Below are positions 1 through 8,021 of a stretch of 15,427 nucleotides of DNA, piece by piece. A program made the position numbers and the translations under genes. The notes under the pieces are model-generated. The model did no database searches. It was not told the origin of the DNA and saw only the letters and a program-made list of their open reading frames with translations. Origin of the DNA: an uncultured Bacteroidota bacterium (GTDB lineage Bacteria > Bacteroidota > Rhodothermia > Rhodothermales > UBA10348); assembly GCA_937893205.1 (NCBI GenBank), contig CALBJU010000125.1:1-15427 (forward strand), read 5' to 3'. Numbering within the stretch: position 1 is the first letter of the stretch; each line of letters begins with the position of its first letter.

Positions 1-1
1 A

Positions 2-139
2 GCCACTCCTGTTGCGCTCGAAAGAATTTCTCCTCCTTGAATCGCTGCTGCGGCGGCTGAACGGAACGGAGGCAGTATTACTGTCCTCAGCGATGGAGTA
101 GGGGCGGGCTCCCTCTTCACCGCAGTCCTCCCGCGCTGA
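2..139 (+). pseudogene. Decayed 3' end of a histidine kinase (HATPase C-terminal domain)
   Basis: Codons from 41 to the TGA at 137-139 read IAAAAAERNGGSITVLSDG followed by VGAGSLFTAVLP. This is the usual end of a histidine kinase ATPase domain: the helix after the G2 box, the 'GG-x-I-x-V' strand and a 'G-x-G-(S/T)-x-F-x-(x)-x-LP' close. The same frame upstream reads TPVALERISPP, which resembles the F-box region (PxxALERIFxPF), but an in-frame TGA at 38-40 lies between them, and the GLGL loop that should be there is missing. I read this as a deletion plus stop in a dead gene; the 5' part lies outside the window. It faces the glpF cluster tail to tail. A single frameshift or sequencing error in a living gene is possible but would not restore the missing G box. 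Confidence 0.42.
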
Positions 140-166
140 CTGTGTGGGTCAGGCAGGCCGCGTAGC

Positions 167-874
167 TCAGGCAAGCATTCCAAAAACCAGCGCGGCGAGC
201 AATCCGCCCAACAGCGGACCCAGTATCGGAATCCACGAATAGGCCCAGTCGCTGTCGCCCTTTCCGGTGATTGGAAGAACGGCGTGTGCGATTCGAGGTC
301 CGAGGTCGCGGGCTGGATTGATGGCATATCCCGTGGTGCCGCCAAGTGCCAGGCCAATCACCAGGACGAGCAGGCCCACGGGCAGCGCATCGAGCGCACC
401 GAGACCGACGTCGGGTGCCGCAATGCTCAGAACGCCAAAGACGAGTACGAAAGTGCCGATAATCTCAGATACCAGATTCCAAAAGGAGTTGCGTATCGCT
501 GGTCCCGTGGAAAAAACAGCCAGCTTCAGCGCCGCATCTTCTGTTTCGGCAAAATGAGGCTTGTAATGCAGCCAGACGAGGGTGGCTCCGATGAATGCGC
601 CGATCATCTGCGCTGCGATGTATCCGGGAACGAGCACCCAGGCAAATTTTCCAGCCGCAGCCAATCCGATAGTGACGGCGGGATTGATATGGGCTCCACT
701 CACCGACGCAACCGCAAAAACAGCGACGAAGACGCCGAGACCCCAACCCATGGTGATCACAATCCAGCCGCTATTCTGTCCTTTGGTCTTGTTCAGCAAT
801 ACGTTGGCAACGACCCCGTCTCCAAGGAGAATCAAGAGGGCTGTTCCGACTATTTCAGCTATGAAAGGTGACAT
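167..874 (-). CDS. glpF: Glycerol uptake facilitator, MIP/aquaglyceroporin family
   Basis: Inner-membrane channel for passive glycerol entry, 235 residues. Both pore half-helix motifs are present: NPA at residues 64-66 (within AHINPAV) and NPA at 186-188. The second continues as NPARD, whose Asp190 is the mark of glycerol-conducting rather than water-only members. Trp44 in MGWGLGV and Arg189 fit the GlpF selectivity filter; the filter Phe of E. coli GlpF appears as Tyr183 (TGYAINPARD). Six hydrophobic segments are evident. I chose the ATG at 872-874 over a TTG two codons upstream. It is the last gene of the minus-strand cluster, 25 bases after the phosphodiesterase stop, with no clear Shine-Dalgarno motif. 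At 235 residues it is shorter than E. coli GlpF (281) because of compact loops; nothing looks truncated. Confidence 0.93.
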   Translation of the reverse strand: MSPFIAEIVGTALLILLGDGVVANVLLNKTKGQNSGWIVITMGWGLGVFVAVFAVASVSGAHINPAVTIGLAAAGKFAWVLVPGYIAAQMIGAFIGATLVWLHYKPHFAETEDAALKLAVFSTGPAIRNSFWNLVSEIIGTFVLVFGVLSIAAPDVGLGALDALPVGLLVLVIGLALGGTTGYAINPARDLGPRIAHAVLPITGKGDSDWAYSWIPILGPLLGGLLAALVFGMLA

Positions 875-899
875 TTTCAAAAGGAAGGTTGGTGAGTCG

Positions 900-1802
900 T
901 TATCGCGAGAAATTGTCGAGCAACTGGCGTCCGCGGTCCGGGTAGTCGGTGATTATTCCATCCACACCCAGCTCGATCAGTTCTCGCATCCGCTCTGTTT
1001 CATTGACCGTCCACGGCACGAGCAGCATTCCGGCGTCATGTACGCTTGCGACCAGCTCGGCGTCAACGTACTTGTGATTGGGGGTGTAGATATCGGGCAG
1101 GAAGGAGAGCCTGGCCATGTTCGCGTCGAATCCGTCTTCATTTCCCACCAACCAACCGGTCCTGACCTCTGGATCAATTTTGTGCATGGCTTCCAGGACG
1201 CGGGCATCGAACGCCTGAATGGTCGACATTTCCAGCATGTTTTTCTCGGCCAGGACATCGTAAACCAGTTGCACAAATTCGACGGGAGGAAGGTTGTAGA
1301 CTCCGTCGTGCTCTTTGTTGGACTTTATCTCGACGTTGAAGACTGGCGCTGGAATTCCGTGCTCCGCCGCATAGGCATTCACTACATCGATGACGTCGAC
1401 CAGTTTTGGCTTTGTGGCTGCCACTGCCTGCTGGTCCGGGAAGCCTTCGTGACCCCGAAGGCCGCAGTCGAAACTGGATACTTCCTCGTAGGTCATTTCG
1501 AATATGTTCAGGCTTCGCTGCTCCTCCTTCGAGACGGGGCGGCCATCCGGATGGGAACAGATGGTGGCAGACATCCAGGGCTCGTGCGAAACGATCACGG
1601 TTCCTTCGGCATCGCTGACTATGTCCAATTCCAGTGTTCTGACCCCGATGTGGAGGGCCGCGAGAAACGCAGGGAGGGTGTTTTCAGGATAGAGTCCTCG
1701 TGTACCACGATGTCCCTGTAAATCTATGTCAACCATGAAGTTGGACGCGGGGTTGGTACAGCCGACGAGCGGAAACAGAAGAAATAAAAAAAGATAGCGC
1801 AT
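900..1802 (-). CDS. Glycerophosphodiester phosphodiesterase, lipoprotein (GlpQ/UgpQ-like)
   Basis: Hydrolyses glycerophosphodiesters (deacylated phospholipid headgroups) to glycerol 3-phosphate and an alcohol. The 300-residue product starts [15 protein letters not shown], a signal peptide with a lipobox ending at Cys15, so it should be lipid-anchored outside the cytoplasm. The GDPD TIM-barrel signature is complete: HRG at 31-33 (catalytic His31), PENT at 39-42, ELD at 58-60 (metal ligands Glu58, Asp60) and SHEP with the second catalytic His73. The C-terminus GVDGIITDYPD is the usual last barrel strand. An ATG 28 codons upstream (1886) would bury the signal peptide, so I prefer 1802. That ATG shares its first base with the glpD stop (TGATG), which indicates translational coupling. 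Extracytoplasmic glycerol 3-phosphate would then need an importer (GlpT or Ugp), which is not seen here. Confidence 0.93.
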   Translation of the reverse strand: MRYLFLFLLFPLVGCTNPASNFMVDIDLQGHRGTRGLYPENTLPAFLAALHIGVRTLELDIVSDAEGTVIVSHEPWMSATICSHPDGRPVSKEEQRSLNIFEMTYEEVSSFDCGLRGHEGFPDQQAVAATKPKLVDVIDVVNAYAAEHGIPAPVFNVEIKSNKEHDGVYNLPPVEFVQLVYDVLAEKNMLEMSTIQAFDARVLEAMHKIDPEVRTGWLVGNEDGFDANMARLSFLPDIYTPNHKYVDAELVASVHDAGMLLVPWTVNETERMRELIELGVDGIITDYPDRGRQLLDNFSR

Positions 1803-3325
1803 CAGGAGAATGGATATGAAGGAATGTATTGCTGCGCCGTTTCGTTGAAACGAGCCACCTCGCGAGTCTCTCGATCTTGGTCCCATCCTAACTCAGCGGC
1901 CATGATAGACGCAACCGTGGGCGCTACTGCTATCGCAGCCCGAGCGTCAAGAAATAACATTCGGGTCCTGCGCGCAAGTACGTCCTCTACCGTGCGCGCC
2001 ATTTCGTATCGCACCGCCCGCAAGATATCGGCCCGAGTGTAGGATGAACTGCCGTGTAGTTTCTCGTCCATTCCAGTGCTCGAGTCCATCGAACCAGCGT
2101 CATCTTTTGGCCCCGTTTTCAGCCGAAGTTCTCGCGTGATGCAACTTTTTTTCGGGAGTCCGGCGACCTTTGCCGCCCGGTTGACCGCGTCCTCACCCAT
2201 CTGACGATACGTTGTCCATTTGCCGCCCGTGATCGTGACCAGGCTGGATTTGGATACCCGCAAAGTGTGATCGCGTGACATGGACTTTGTTTTGGACCTG
2301 TGGGCCTTTACGAGTGGGCGTAGGCCAGCATAAATGCTCAGTACATCTTCGCGGCGAGGTGCTTTCGCGAGGTAGCGCGAAGCGTGATCCAGCAGATAAC
2401 TAATTTCGTCTTCGCCTGCGAGAGGCTCTAGATCGATTCGATTTCGCGGCGTATCAGTCGTCCCAACCAGGATACGTCCGTTCCAGGGGACACCAAAAAT
2501 GACCCGACCGTCATCCGTATCGGGTACCATCACCGCGGTATCGGTCGAAAGAAAAGAGGGATCCAGAACCAGATGGATGCCCTGTGCCGCCTGCATCATG
2601 GGTTTGGAGGCGGGGTCATCCATCCGGCGCAAACCGTCCGTGAAGATACCCGTTGCGTTCACGACAACTCGGGATCGAAAGGAATGTGAGGTGCCCGTCT
2701 CCTTGTCGACGGCGACTACGCCCTGGATACGCCCTCGTTCTTTGACGAAGTCTGTGACGCGCATATAGTTCAGGGGTACACCGCCCAGGCTGGCACAGGT
2801 CAAAGCCAGGCTCACGAGAAGTCGCGTATCGTCAAATTGTGCATCCCAGTACTCCACTCCGCCTCGGAGATTGTCAGTGTTTATCCCCGGAAGAAATGCG
2901 ATGGTGTCTTCACGGCTCAACGTGCGTGAGGGGGCGATACTGAGTTTTCTGGCGAGGGCATCATACACCCGCATTCCCGCGCCATACCAAGCCTTGTGCC
3001 ACCATTTGTAGCATGGTATCACGAAACGCAGCGGTTTTACCAGATCGGGAGCATTCTTGAGCAGGCGACCGCGCTCTCGCAGGGCCTTATTCACCATCTT
3101 GATATTCCCCTGCCGGAGGTAGCGCACCCCGCCGTGAATCAGCTTGGTACTTCGGCCTGAAGTCCCCTTACCGAAGTCGTGCGATTCCAGAAGCAGCGTT
3201 TGATAGCCTCTGGATGCCGCATCTACCGCAGTACCGAGGCCGGTCGCGCCGCCACCGATCACTATGATGTCCCATATCTCGCTGGAGCGGGCTTCGTCGA
3301 GAAGTTGATCTCGATTAAGGCTCAT
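1802..3325 (-). CDS. glpD: FAD-dependent glycerol-3-phosphate dehydrogenase
   Basis: Oxidises glycerol 3-phosphate to dihydroxyacetone phosphate at the inner face of the cytoplasmic membrane and passes electrons through FAD to quinone. The product is 507 residues, close to E. coli GlpD (501). The N-terminal Rossmann motif [12 protein letters not shown] lies at about 20-31. The family signature around [17 protein letters not shown] (54-70) is intact, and the C-terminal DAO_C region is present ([30 protein letters not shown] in outline). I chose the ATG at 3323-3325, which overlaps the glpK stop as ATGA, over an upstream in-frame start that would add 46 residues read inside glpK. No Shine-Dalgarno motif precedes it, so expression probably depends on coupling to glpK. 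It also overlaps the downstream phosphodiesterase by one base. Confidence 0.95.
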   Translation of the reverse strand: MSLNRDQLLDEARSSEIWDIIVIGGGATGLGTAVDAASRGYQTLLLESHDFGKGTSGRSTKLIHGGVRYLRQGNIKMVNKALRERGRLLKNAPDLVKPLRFVIPCYKWWHKAWYGAGMRVYDALARKLSIAPSRTLSREDTIAFLPGINTDNLRGGVEYWDAQFDDTRLLVSLALTCASLGGVPLNYMRVTDFVKERGRIQGVVAVDKETGTSHSFRSRVVVNATGIFTDGLRRMDDPASKPMMQAAQGIHLVLDPSFLSTDTAVMVPDTDDGRVIFGVPWNGRILVGTTDTPRNRIDLEPLAGEDEISYLLDHASRYLAKAPRREDVLSIYAGLRPLVKAHRSKTKSMSRDHTLRVSKSSLVTITGGKWTTYRQMGEDAVNRAAKVAGLPKKSCITRELRLKTGPKDDAGSMDSSTGMDEKLHGSSSYTRADILRAVRYEMARTVEDVLARRTRMLFLDARAAIAVAPTVASIMAAELGWDQDRETREVARFNETAQQYIPSYPFS

Positions 3326-4812
3326 TTCGAGGCCCAACCGCCAGTTCTTTGAAGCGCCCGCTTCCAATCTTGAGTCAGGCTGTCGACCTGATCCGAGGGC
3401 ATGCTCGCGGTGAACGACTGATCCACATGCCACTGCGTGGCCAGTTCGTCCAAGCCACTCCAATAATCTACGGCAAGGCCGGCCAGGTAGGCCGCGCCGA
3501 GGGCGGTTGTCTCCAGAATCGTAGGGCGTAAGACCTCGGTATCCAGGATGTCCGCCTGGAACTGCATCAGCAGATCATTGGCCGCAGCGCCGCCGTCGAC
3601 GCGGAGCCCTGAAAGCTTCAGGTCAGCGTCGTGCTCCATGGCATGGATCACGTCAGCCACCTGGAAGGCGATGCTCTCGAGCGCAGCCCTCGCGATGTGG
3701 GCTTTCGTCGAGCCGCGCGTGAGGCCGAACATCGCGCCGCGGGCATAGGGATCCCAGTGGGGAGCTCCCAGGCCGGTGAACGCGGGTACAACAACCACAC
3801 CCTCGCTGGAATCGACCTGCCGGGCAAGATCTTCGATCTCCGCCGAGTCTTTTACGAAGTTCAGGCCGTCTCGAAGCCATTGCACGACGGCGCCACCGAT
3901 GAAAACACTGCCTTCAAGCGCATAATCGGTCTTTTCGCCGATTTGCCAGGCCACCGTCGTCAACAGATTGTTTTTGGAAGGCACGGGCTCGACGCCGGTG
4001 TTCATCAGCATAAAACAGCCCGTTCCGTACGTGTTTTTAACCATCCCGGGCTGCGTGCATACCTGCCCGAATAGCGCCGCCTGCTGGTCGCCCGCGATGC
4101 CGGTGATCGGGATTGAGGAGCCGAACAGGTCGGGAGAAGTCTCTGCAATCATGCCGCTGGAGGGCCCGACGGTCGGGAGCAGAGATTGTGGGACGCTTAA
4201 TCTTCGGCAGAGGTCCTCACTCCATTTGAGATCATGGATATTGTAGAGGAGCGTCCGACTGGCGTTGCTCGGGTCCGTGACGTGTGCCAGTCCGGTAGTC
4301 AGGTTCCAGACCAGCCATGAATCGATGGTACCAAACGCCAGATGTCCCTGCTCTGCTTTTTCGCGTGCAGCGTCGACGTTTTCCAGGATCCATCGCACCT
4401 TCGTGCCTGAGAAGTAAGGGTCCAGAACCAGTCCAGTCGCCCTCCGAAAATCCTCCTCCTGCCCATCTGCTTTCAGGCTATCACAGAAGGCGGCTGTGCG
4501 CCGGTCCTGCCACACGATGGCGTTGTAAATGGGATCGCCGGTGCGGCGATCCCATACGACCGTCGTCTCTCGCTGATTGGTGATACCGATTGCAACGATA
4601 TCTGCCGCCGTGGCCCCTGCTTGCGCGATGGCCTTCTTCGCTGTCGCGAGCTGTGATGACCAAATTTCACGGGGATCGTGCTCAACCCAGCCTGGCTGAG
4701 GAAAAATCTGCTCAAATTCTTGTTGAGCAACGCTTACAATCGATCCGGAGTGATCGAACAGAATGGCTCGTGAACTGGTCGTTCCCTGATCGAGAGCAAG
4801 GATATATTTCAC
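3322..4812 (-). CDS. glpK: Glycerol kinase
   Basis: Phosphorylates glycerol with ATP to glycerol 3-phosphate in the cytoplasm. It is a 496-residue FGGY-family kinase. The N-terminal phosphate loop DQGTTSSR lies at 8-15. Glycerol contacts match E. coli GlpK: Arg81-Glu82 ([11 protein letters not shown]), Tyr133 (DPYFSGTK) and Asp242 ([13 protein letters not shown]). The C-terminal FGGY segment is at about 362-386 ([19 protein letters not shown]), followed by [10 protein letters not shown]. The start is GTG at 4810-4812, as no ATG fits; GCGAGG upstream may serve as a ribosome site. Unlike the E. coli enzyme it lacks the GGKGGTR loop before the conserved IPI.GIAGDQQ strand, reading [13 protein letters not shown], so fructose 1,6-bisphosphate inhibition through that loop is not expected. 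It sits 36 bases downstream of the dipeptidase gene and overlaps glpD by four bases. Confidence 0.96.
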   Translation of the reverse strand: MKYILALDQGTTSSRAILFDHSGSIVSVAQQEFEQIFPQPGWVEHDPREIWSSQLATAKKAIAQAGATAADIVAIGITNQRETTVVWDRRTGDPIYNAIVWQDRRTAAFCDSLKADGQEEDFRRATGLVLDPYFSGTKVRWILENVDAAREKAEQGHLAFGTIDSWLVWNLTTGLAHVTDPSNASRTLLYNIHDLKWSEDLCRRLSVPQSLLPTVGPSSGMIAETSPDLFGSSIPITGIAGDQQAALFGQVCTQPGMVKNTYGTGCFMLMNTGVEPVPSKNNLLTTVAWQIGEKTDYALEGSVFIGGAVVQWLRDGLNFVKDSAEIEDLARQVDSSEGVVVVPAFTGLGAPHWDPYARGAMFGLTRGSTKAHIARAALESIAFQVADVIHAMEHDADLKLSGLRVDGGAAANDLLMQFQADILDTEVLRPTILETTALGAAYLAGLAVDYWSGLDELATQWHVDQSFTASMPSDQVDSLTQDWKRALQRTGGWASK

Positions 4813-4848
4813 TGTGGTGCCTCGCTTGTTACGGGCTGGGTTCGTCCT

Positions 4849-6165
4849 CTAAGAATCCTCAGCCTGAATCTCGGCGGCGATTTCCTGCACGTCGTCCAAC
4901 ACGCGAAGGAGGTTGCCGCTCCAGATCTTGCCGATTTCCTTCTCAGAGTATCCGCGTCGTACAAGCTCCAGGGTCACATTGAAGGTTTCAGATGCGTCAT
5001 TCCAGCCGTCGATTCCACCGCCACCGTCGAAGTCGGAGCTGATACCGACGTGGTCGATTCCGATCAAATCGACCAGGTAATCGATGTGGTTGACGAAGTC
5101 GGCGACGTCCACTGGCTTAGCATCGATCTCATCCATCCGAGCATCGACAGCCTCGTTAACCGGTTCAACTTGCTCCATATATGCCTGACGCTCTTCCATC
5201 GACATCGCCCGAAATGCCTGGCGACCCGAAATTACCTCAACGCCCATCTCCTCAGCTATTTCGGCTCGAAGTGCGCCTACCGCTTCCTGGTATGCACCGT
5301 TTTTTTCACTCGCGATATAACTTTTAAATGCTACCGTCTGCACGACACCCCCATTTTCTTTGAGCGCCATCAGCTCTTCGTCATCCAGATTTCGGCTGAC
5401 GTCATTGAGTCCGCGAGCGGCAGAGTGTGAGGCCATCACCGGAGCACGGGATAGCTCCATGGCCTGCATGTTGGACTTCTTTGAGGGATGCGAAAGGTCG
5501 ATCATGATGCCCCATTTATTCATTTCGGCGATGGCTTGTACGCCAAGATCGCTGAGACCATCGTACAACCAGATATCATCTCGTTCCCCGGTGTTTGAAT
5601 CGGCAAACTGGCTGTGGAAGTTGTGGGACAAAGACATGTACCGACCACCCATTTCCTGAAACAGTTGGATATTTTCGATATCCAGGCCGACCGGATACGC
5701 ATTTTCAATCGCGATCATAGCGACCAGTTTTCCGTCCGCGACAATTCTCCGGACATCATCGGAGGTGTAGGCTATCCCAATCTGATCGGGCGCTTTTTCT
5801 TCCGCCAGCCAGTGGATCGCTTTGAACTTTGCCATCGCATTGTCATAGGCGGCCGCATATCCCTCATCCGTTAGATCGCCCTGTCCGGTGAACACTACCA
5901 GCCAGGATACATCCAGGCCGCCCTCGATCATTTTCGGAATATTGACCTGATTACCCAGGTCCATCGTGTAATTACGTTCCTCAGTAAAATTGGATACCTG
6001 AATGTCATTATGCGTATCAAGCGTAATTACGCGCTCATGGATTCCTCGAGCACGTTCTTCGAGATCGTCCTCGCCCCCCGATCCGTAGTCGGCCTGTTCG
6101 CACGCTCCGAGAACAGCAATGGAAAGAATAAAGGGAAGCCAGATTGGGCGGGACAGGAATTTCAT
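4849..6165 (-). CDS. Membrane dipeptidase, peptidase family M19, lipoprotein
   Basis: Zinc-dependent hydrolase of dipeptides (renal dipeptidase family), predicted to act outside the cytoplasm as a lipoprotein. The 438-residue product starts with a signal peptide and a lipobox (VLGAC, Cys22). The binuclear metal site can be traced: His52 and Asp54 in THNDIQ, bridging Glu154 in IAIENAYP, His226 in IDLSHPS and His247 in ASHSAARG, with the catalytic Asp in SSDFDGGGG (378-384). A helical insert of roughly 65 residues (about 284-350) separates the ASHS region from the last barrel strands; I see no recognisable domain in it. An upstream TTG at 6210 would only extend the signal peptide, so I use the ATG at 6163-6165. 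It is 36 bases upstream of glpK on the same strand and may be co-transcribed, although its link to glycerol use is not obvious. Confidence 0.93.
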   Translation of the reverse strand: MKFLSRPIWLPFILSIAVLGACEQADYGSGGEDDLEERARGIHERVITLDTHNDIQVSNFTEERNYTMDLGNQVNIPKMIEGGLDVSWLVVFTGQGDLTDEGYAAAYDNAMAKFKAIHWLAEEKAPDQIGIAYTSDDVRRIVADGKLVAMIAIENAYPVGLDIENIQLFQEMGGRYMSLSHNFHSQFADSNTGERDDIWLYDGLSDLGVQAIAEMNKWGIMIDLSHPSKKSNMQAMELSRAPVMASHSAARGLNDVSRNLDDEELMALKENGGVVQTVAFKSYIASEKNGAYQEAVGALRAEIAEEMGVEVISGRQAFRAMSMEERQAYMEQVEPVNEAVDARMDEIDAKPVDVADFVNHIDYLVDLIGIDHVGISSDFDGGGGIDGWNDASETFNVTLELVRRGYSEKEIGKIWSGNLLRVLDDVQEIAAEIQAEDS

Positions 6166-6259
6166 GGTCGAATTGAGTGCTGTGTGGGAAGGACCAAATG
6201 GGGCGGACAAAAGCGGTCGACGCCAGAATACTTCATAGTGAAATGGGATTGGGTCCCGT

Positions 6260-6961
6260 TTACTTCATCGCGTGGAAGCCACTGAAGTTGACCTCAACGT
6301 TGTGACCGACCCGGACACCGTAATAACCATCAGTCGACTTGAGTTTTCCTTCGCCGACGACGTCGGATGTTGCATAACTAGCTACAACAGTTCCGTTGAT
6401 CGAGCATTCGACCTTTTCTTCGGATACTGAGATGCTGATTGCCTGTGTGACGGGTCCATGCTCGCCTTCCGCCGTGTCGACGGCATCGTTTGCTTCCTGG
6501 CGGTCGCCATTCATCCGGAACGGCTCTGGCGAAAAACCACGGACGATAAACTTCCCGTTACCATACGCCACGCAGTAGAGCAGACTTCTGTTTTCTGTTC
6601 CCAGATCATTTCCGCCTATGAAGAGGCCGTAGGGGTGTGGGTGACCACCAAGGCTCATGTAGGCGGGTTCATGAAACGTGGCCATGATCGTATAGCTGCC
6701 GCTGGCTTCGTTTTCCGAGCTCCAATAGGTGACCGATGGCCCCGTGGTGACGGAATAGTTGCCGTCTTCCATGGAAAAACTTGCGTCGTCGGCGGACATT
6801 CCGTTTCCGGCTGCGCGCGCATCAACGCTTCCCATCCATCCTTCTACAAAAACGCCACCCTCGTCAACAGACTGGTCGGTGTCTTGAGCGACTGCCGGAT
6901 CGATGGTCACTACCATCGCGATCACGGCGACAGCAAGTACTGACAATAACGAACGATACAT
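6260..6961 (-). CDS. Secreted protein with a probable concanavalin-like (DUF1080-like) beta-sandwich
   Basis: A 233-residue exported protein. Residues 1-29 (MYRSLLSVLAVAVIAMVV then IDPAVAQ) form a Sec signal peptide with likely cleavage after AVA or AVAQ. The mature part is rich in short beta strands, Gly, Asp and Ser. Its order of elements recalls secreted concanavalin-like domains of the DUF1080/LamG type: a GxYTIMATF strand, a GLFIGGNDLG strand, then a hydrophobic strand with ING-T-VVAS, then DGYYGVRVGHNVEVNFSGF at the end. In that fold the 'NG..V' and 'G.yGirv' strands are typical. I infer the fold from pattern only; the ligand is unknown. GAGAGG lies eight bases before the ATG (minus strand), so this start is well supported. 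It is 94 bases upstream of the dipeptidase gene and may be the first gene of the transcript. Confidence 0.7.
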   Translation of the reverse strand: MYRSLLSVLAVAVIAMVVTIDPAVAQDTDQSVDEGGVFVEGWMGSVDARAAGNGMSADDASFSMEDGNYSVTTGPSVTYWSSENEASGSYTIMATFHEPAYMSLGGHPHPYGLFIGGNDLGTENRSLLYCVAYGNGKFIVRGFSPEPFRMNGDRQEANDAVDTAEGEHGPVTQAISISVSEEKVECSINGTVVASYATSDVVGEGKLKSTDGYYGVRVGHNVEVNFSGFHAMK

Positions 6962-7169
6962 CTTGATTCCTCTCTGTATGAATTTTCTCCAGGCACGAAG
7001 CCCGATCCAATTGTGTGGTGCGATCTTCCGGTTTCGCCACGAGATACTCATAGCGACAAGTCGTAGTGTTGTTTCGGAAACCGAATCTACGGCCTGCTAA
7101 CACATTTCGAAAGCGGGCTGAATTTGACCATAAATCGGCCAATAAAGGCATGAGGAGGCGTTTTTACGC
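6962..7169. other. Intergenic stretch upstream of the secreted-protein gene
   Basis: About 200 bases without a supported gene. It should hold the minus-strand promoter for the 6260-6961 gene and perhaps for the whole cluster behind it, but I see no convincing -35/-10 pair or Bacteroidota TAnnTTTG box. A six-base-stem hairpin (AGGCGT-TTTT-ACGCCT, 7156-7171) overlaps the stop codon of the sorting-domain remnant. In the minus-strand direction it is not followed by a T run, so it is a weak terminator candidate at best. Confidence 0.3.
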
Positions 7170-7601
7170 CTACTTCAGGGCAATCATCTTTCCGATCTGG
7201 TCGAAATCATCTCCAGTCAGGCAAAATACATAGACTCCGGCCGGAAGATTGCTCGCATCAAAGATCGCTTTATGAGCGCCTGCGGCCTTCCACGAGGCCA
7301 CCAGAGTAGTAATTTCGCGTCCCAACGAATCGTACACCTTGAGTGATATTGCCTGCGGTGTGTCGAGGCGGTACTCAATGGTAGTCGTCTGCTGAAACGG
7401 ATTTGGATACGTTGGCTGCAGATGTACAGACGTCGGAATGGCCTCGGTCTCAATGTCAGTTGCTACTGAGAAATAAATCTGCGCCTGTGGCCGGGCCGAC
7501 TGATCGCCATTCTCACGGCTTGCGAAGCGCTTGGCTGTGGTGTTTACGGTCTCATCACCGAGTAGTAGCCATCCAAAATTTTCTGCAGGTGTATCGATCC
7601 A
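7170..7601 (-). pseudogene. 5'-truncated secreted protein ending in a type IX secretion sorting domain
   Basis: The C-terminal ~80 residues match the T9SS type A sorting domain: YPNPFQQTTTIEYRL, then ISLKVYDSLGREITTLV, then FDASNLPAGVYVFCL and a terminal KMIALK. Upstream, [17 protein letters not shown] and AKRFASRENGDQSARPQ look like the end of a DNRLRE-type surface domain, which often precedes such sorting tails. The reading frame has no start of its own. Before codon W at 7599-7601 it runs into the wrong frame of a Ser/Thr kinase 5' end (see 7555-7692). The original N-terminal bulk, typically several hundred residues, is therefore missing. Known for the family: this domain directs cargo through the outer membrane to the cell surface. 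Inference: this is a dead 3' end left after recombination. It is useful mainly as a taxonomic marker. Confidence 0.8.
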
Positions 7602-7692
7602 GTTTCGTGTCCTCGGCCTTGTACACGATGCCCATACCGCCACGGCCAAGCTCGCATACAATTTTATAATGAGATAGGGTGGTGCCGATCAT
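7555..7692 (-). pseudogene. 5' fragment of a Pkn-type Ser/Thr protein kinase
   Basis: An ATG at 7690-7692 opens a 45-codon frame. It begins [19 protein letters not shown] and continues [15 protein letters not shown], the hallmark start of bacterial eukaryote-like kinases, with the glycine-rich ATP loop G16-x-G18-x-x-G21-x-V23. After Arg33-Tyr34, where VALK (the catalytic lysine) should follow, the sequence becomes [10 protein letters not shown] and stops at 7555-7557. The downstream DNA is the sorting-domain gene in another frame, so the kinase has lost its lysine, catalytic loop and everything beyond. The two genes join within about 15 bases (around 7585-7600), where both frames still read plausibly (KLDRY against W-IDTP). 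The start context looks native. A short peptide may still be made but cannot be a kinase. Confidence 0.8.
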
Positions 7693-7715
7693 GAAACTAG
7701 AAATGTGGAGTCAGC

Positions 7716-7964
7716 TCAAGTATCGCAGAATAAGCTGCGAAAGACAAGGAACGAAGGCCTTGCAAAGTCAATTACTCGGAATGGTGCGTTCAAGTTCTGC
7801 AGCGCCGATTCTCGATCTTCAGAATCCGCAGCCACATTGGTGTCTCCAGTTTCAAGATCTCTTGCCTCAATATTGTAATCGACTTGATTGCTATTCCGAG
7901 TAAACGCGAGCCACTCGCCGCTGTGAGAAAATGTGTATATATTAGGATCCAAGATGACATCATC
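7716..7964 (-). pseudogene. Fragment of a TolB/PD40 or DPP-IV-type beta-propeller protein
   Basis: The frame between TAA (7965-7967) and TGA (7716-7718) contains one readable propeller repeat: DPNIYTFSHSGEWLAFTRNSN, then IEARDLETGDTN. The 'FSxSGEWLAFTR' and 'DLETG' pattern is typical of TolB/PD40 repeats, as found in S9 and tricorn-like peptidases and at the C-terminus of some bacterial Ser/Thr kinases. After about residue 50 (7815) the reading turns into low-quality sequence (NLNAPFRVIDFARPSF) with no repeat character. There is no good ATG start and no complete domain. It lies 5' of the kinase fragment on the same strand. It could be part of the same former kinase-propeller gene in rearranged order, or of an unrelated gene; the sequence does not decide this. 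Confidence 0.5.
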
Positions 7965-8021
7965 TTAATCCTTGGGGCAGGAGCCACCATCGACTTCGGT
8001 TTCCCTAATGGCTGACAGCTA

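Noticed and set aside
582..1721. Long plus-strand open frame (379 codons) opposite glpF and the phosphodiesterase
   Set aside because: It is the antisense of two genes with complete family motifs; its translation has no recognisable domain and it spans both genes and the gap between them.
7156..7171. AGGCGT-TTTT-ACGCCT hairpin as a terminator
   Set aside because: The stem is only six pairs and in neither direction is it followed by a proper T run outside the loop.
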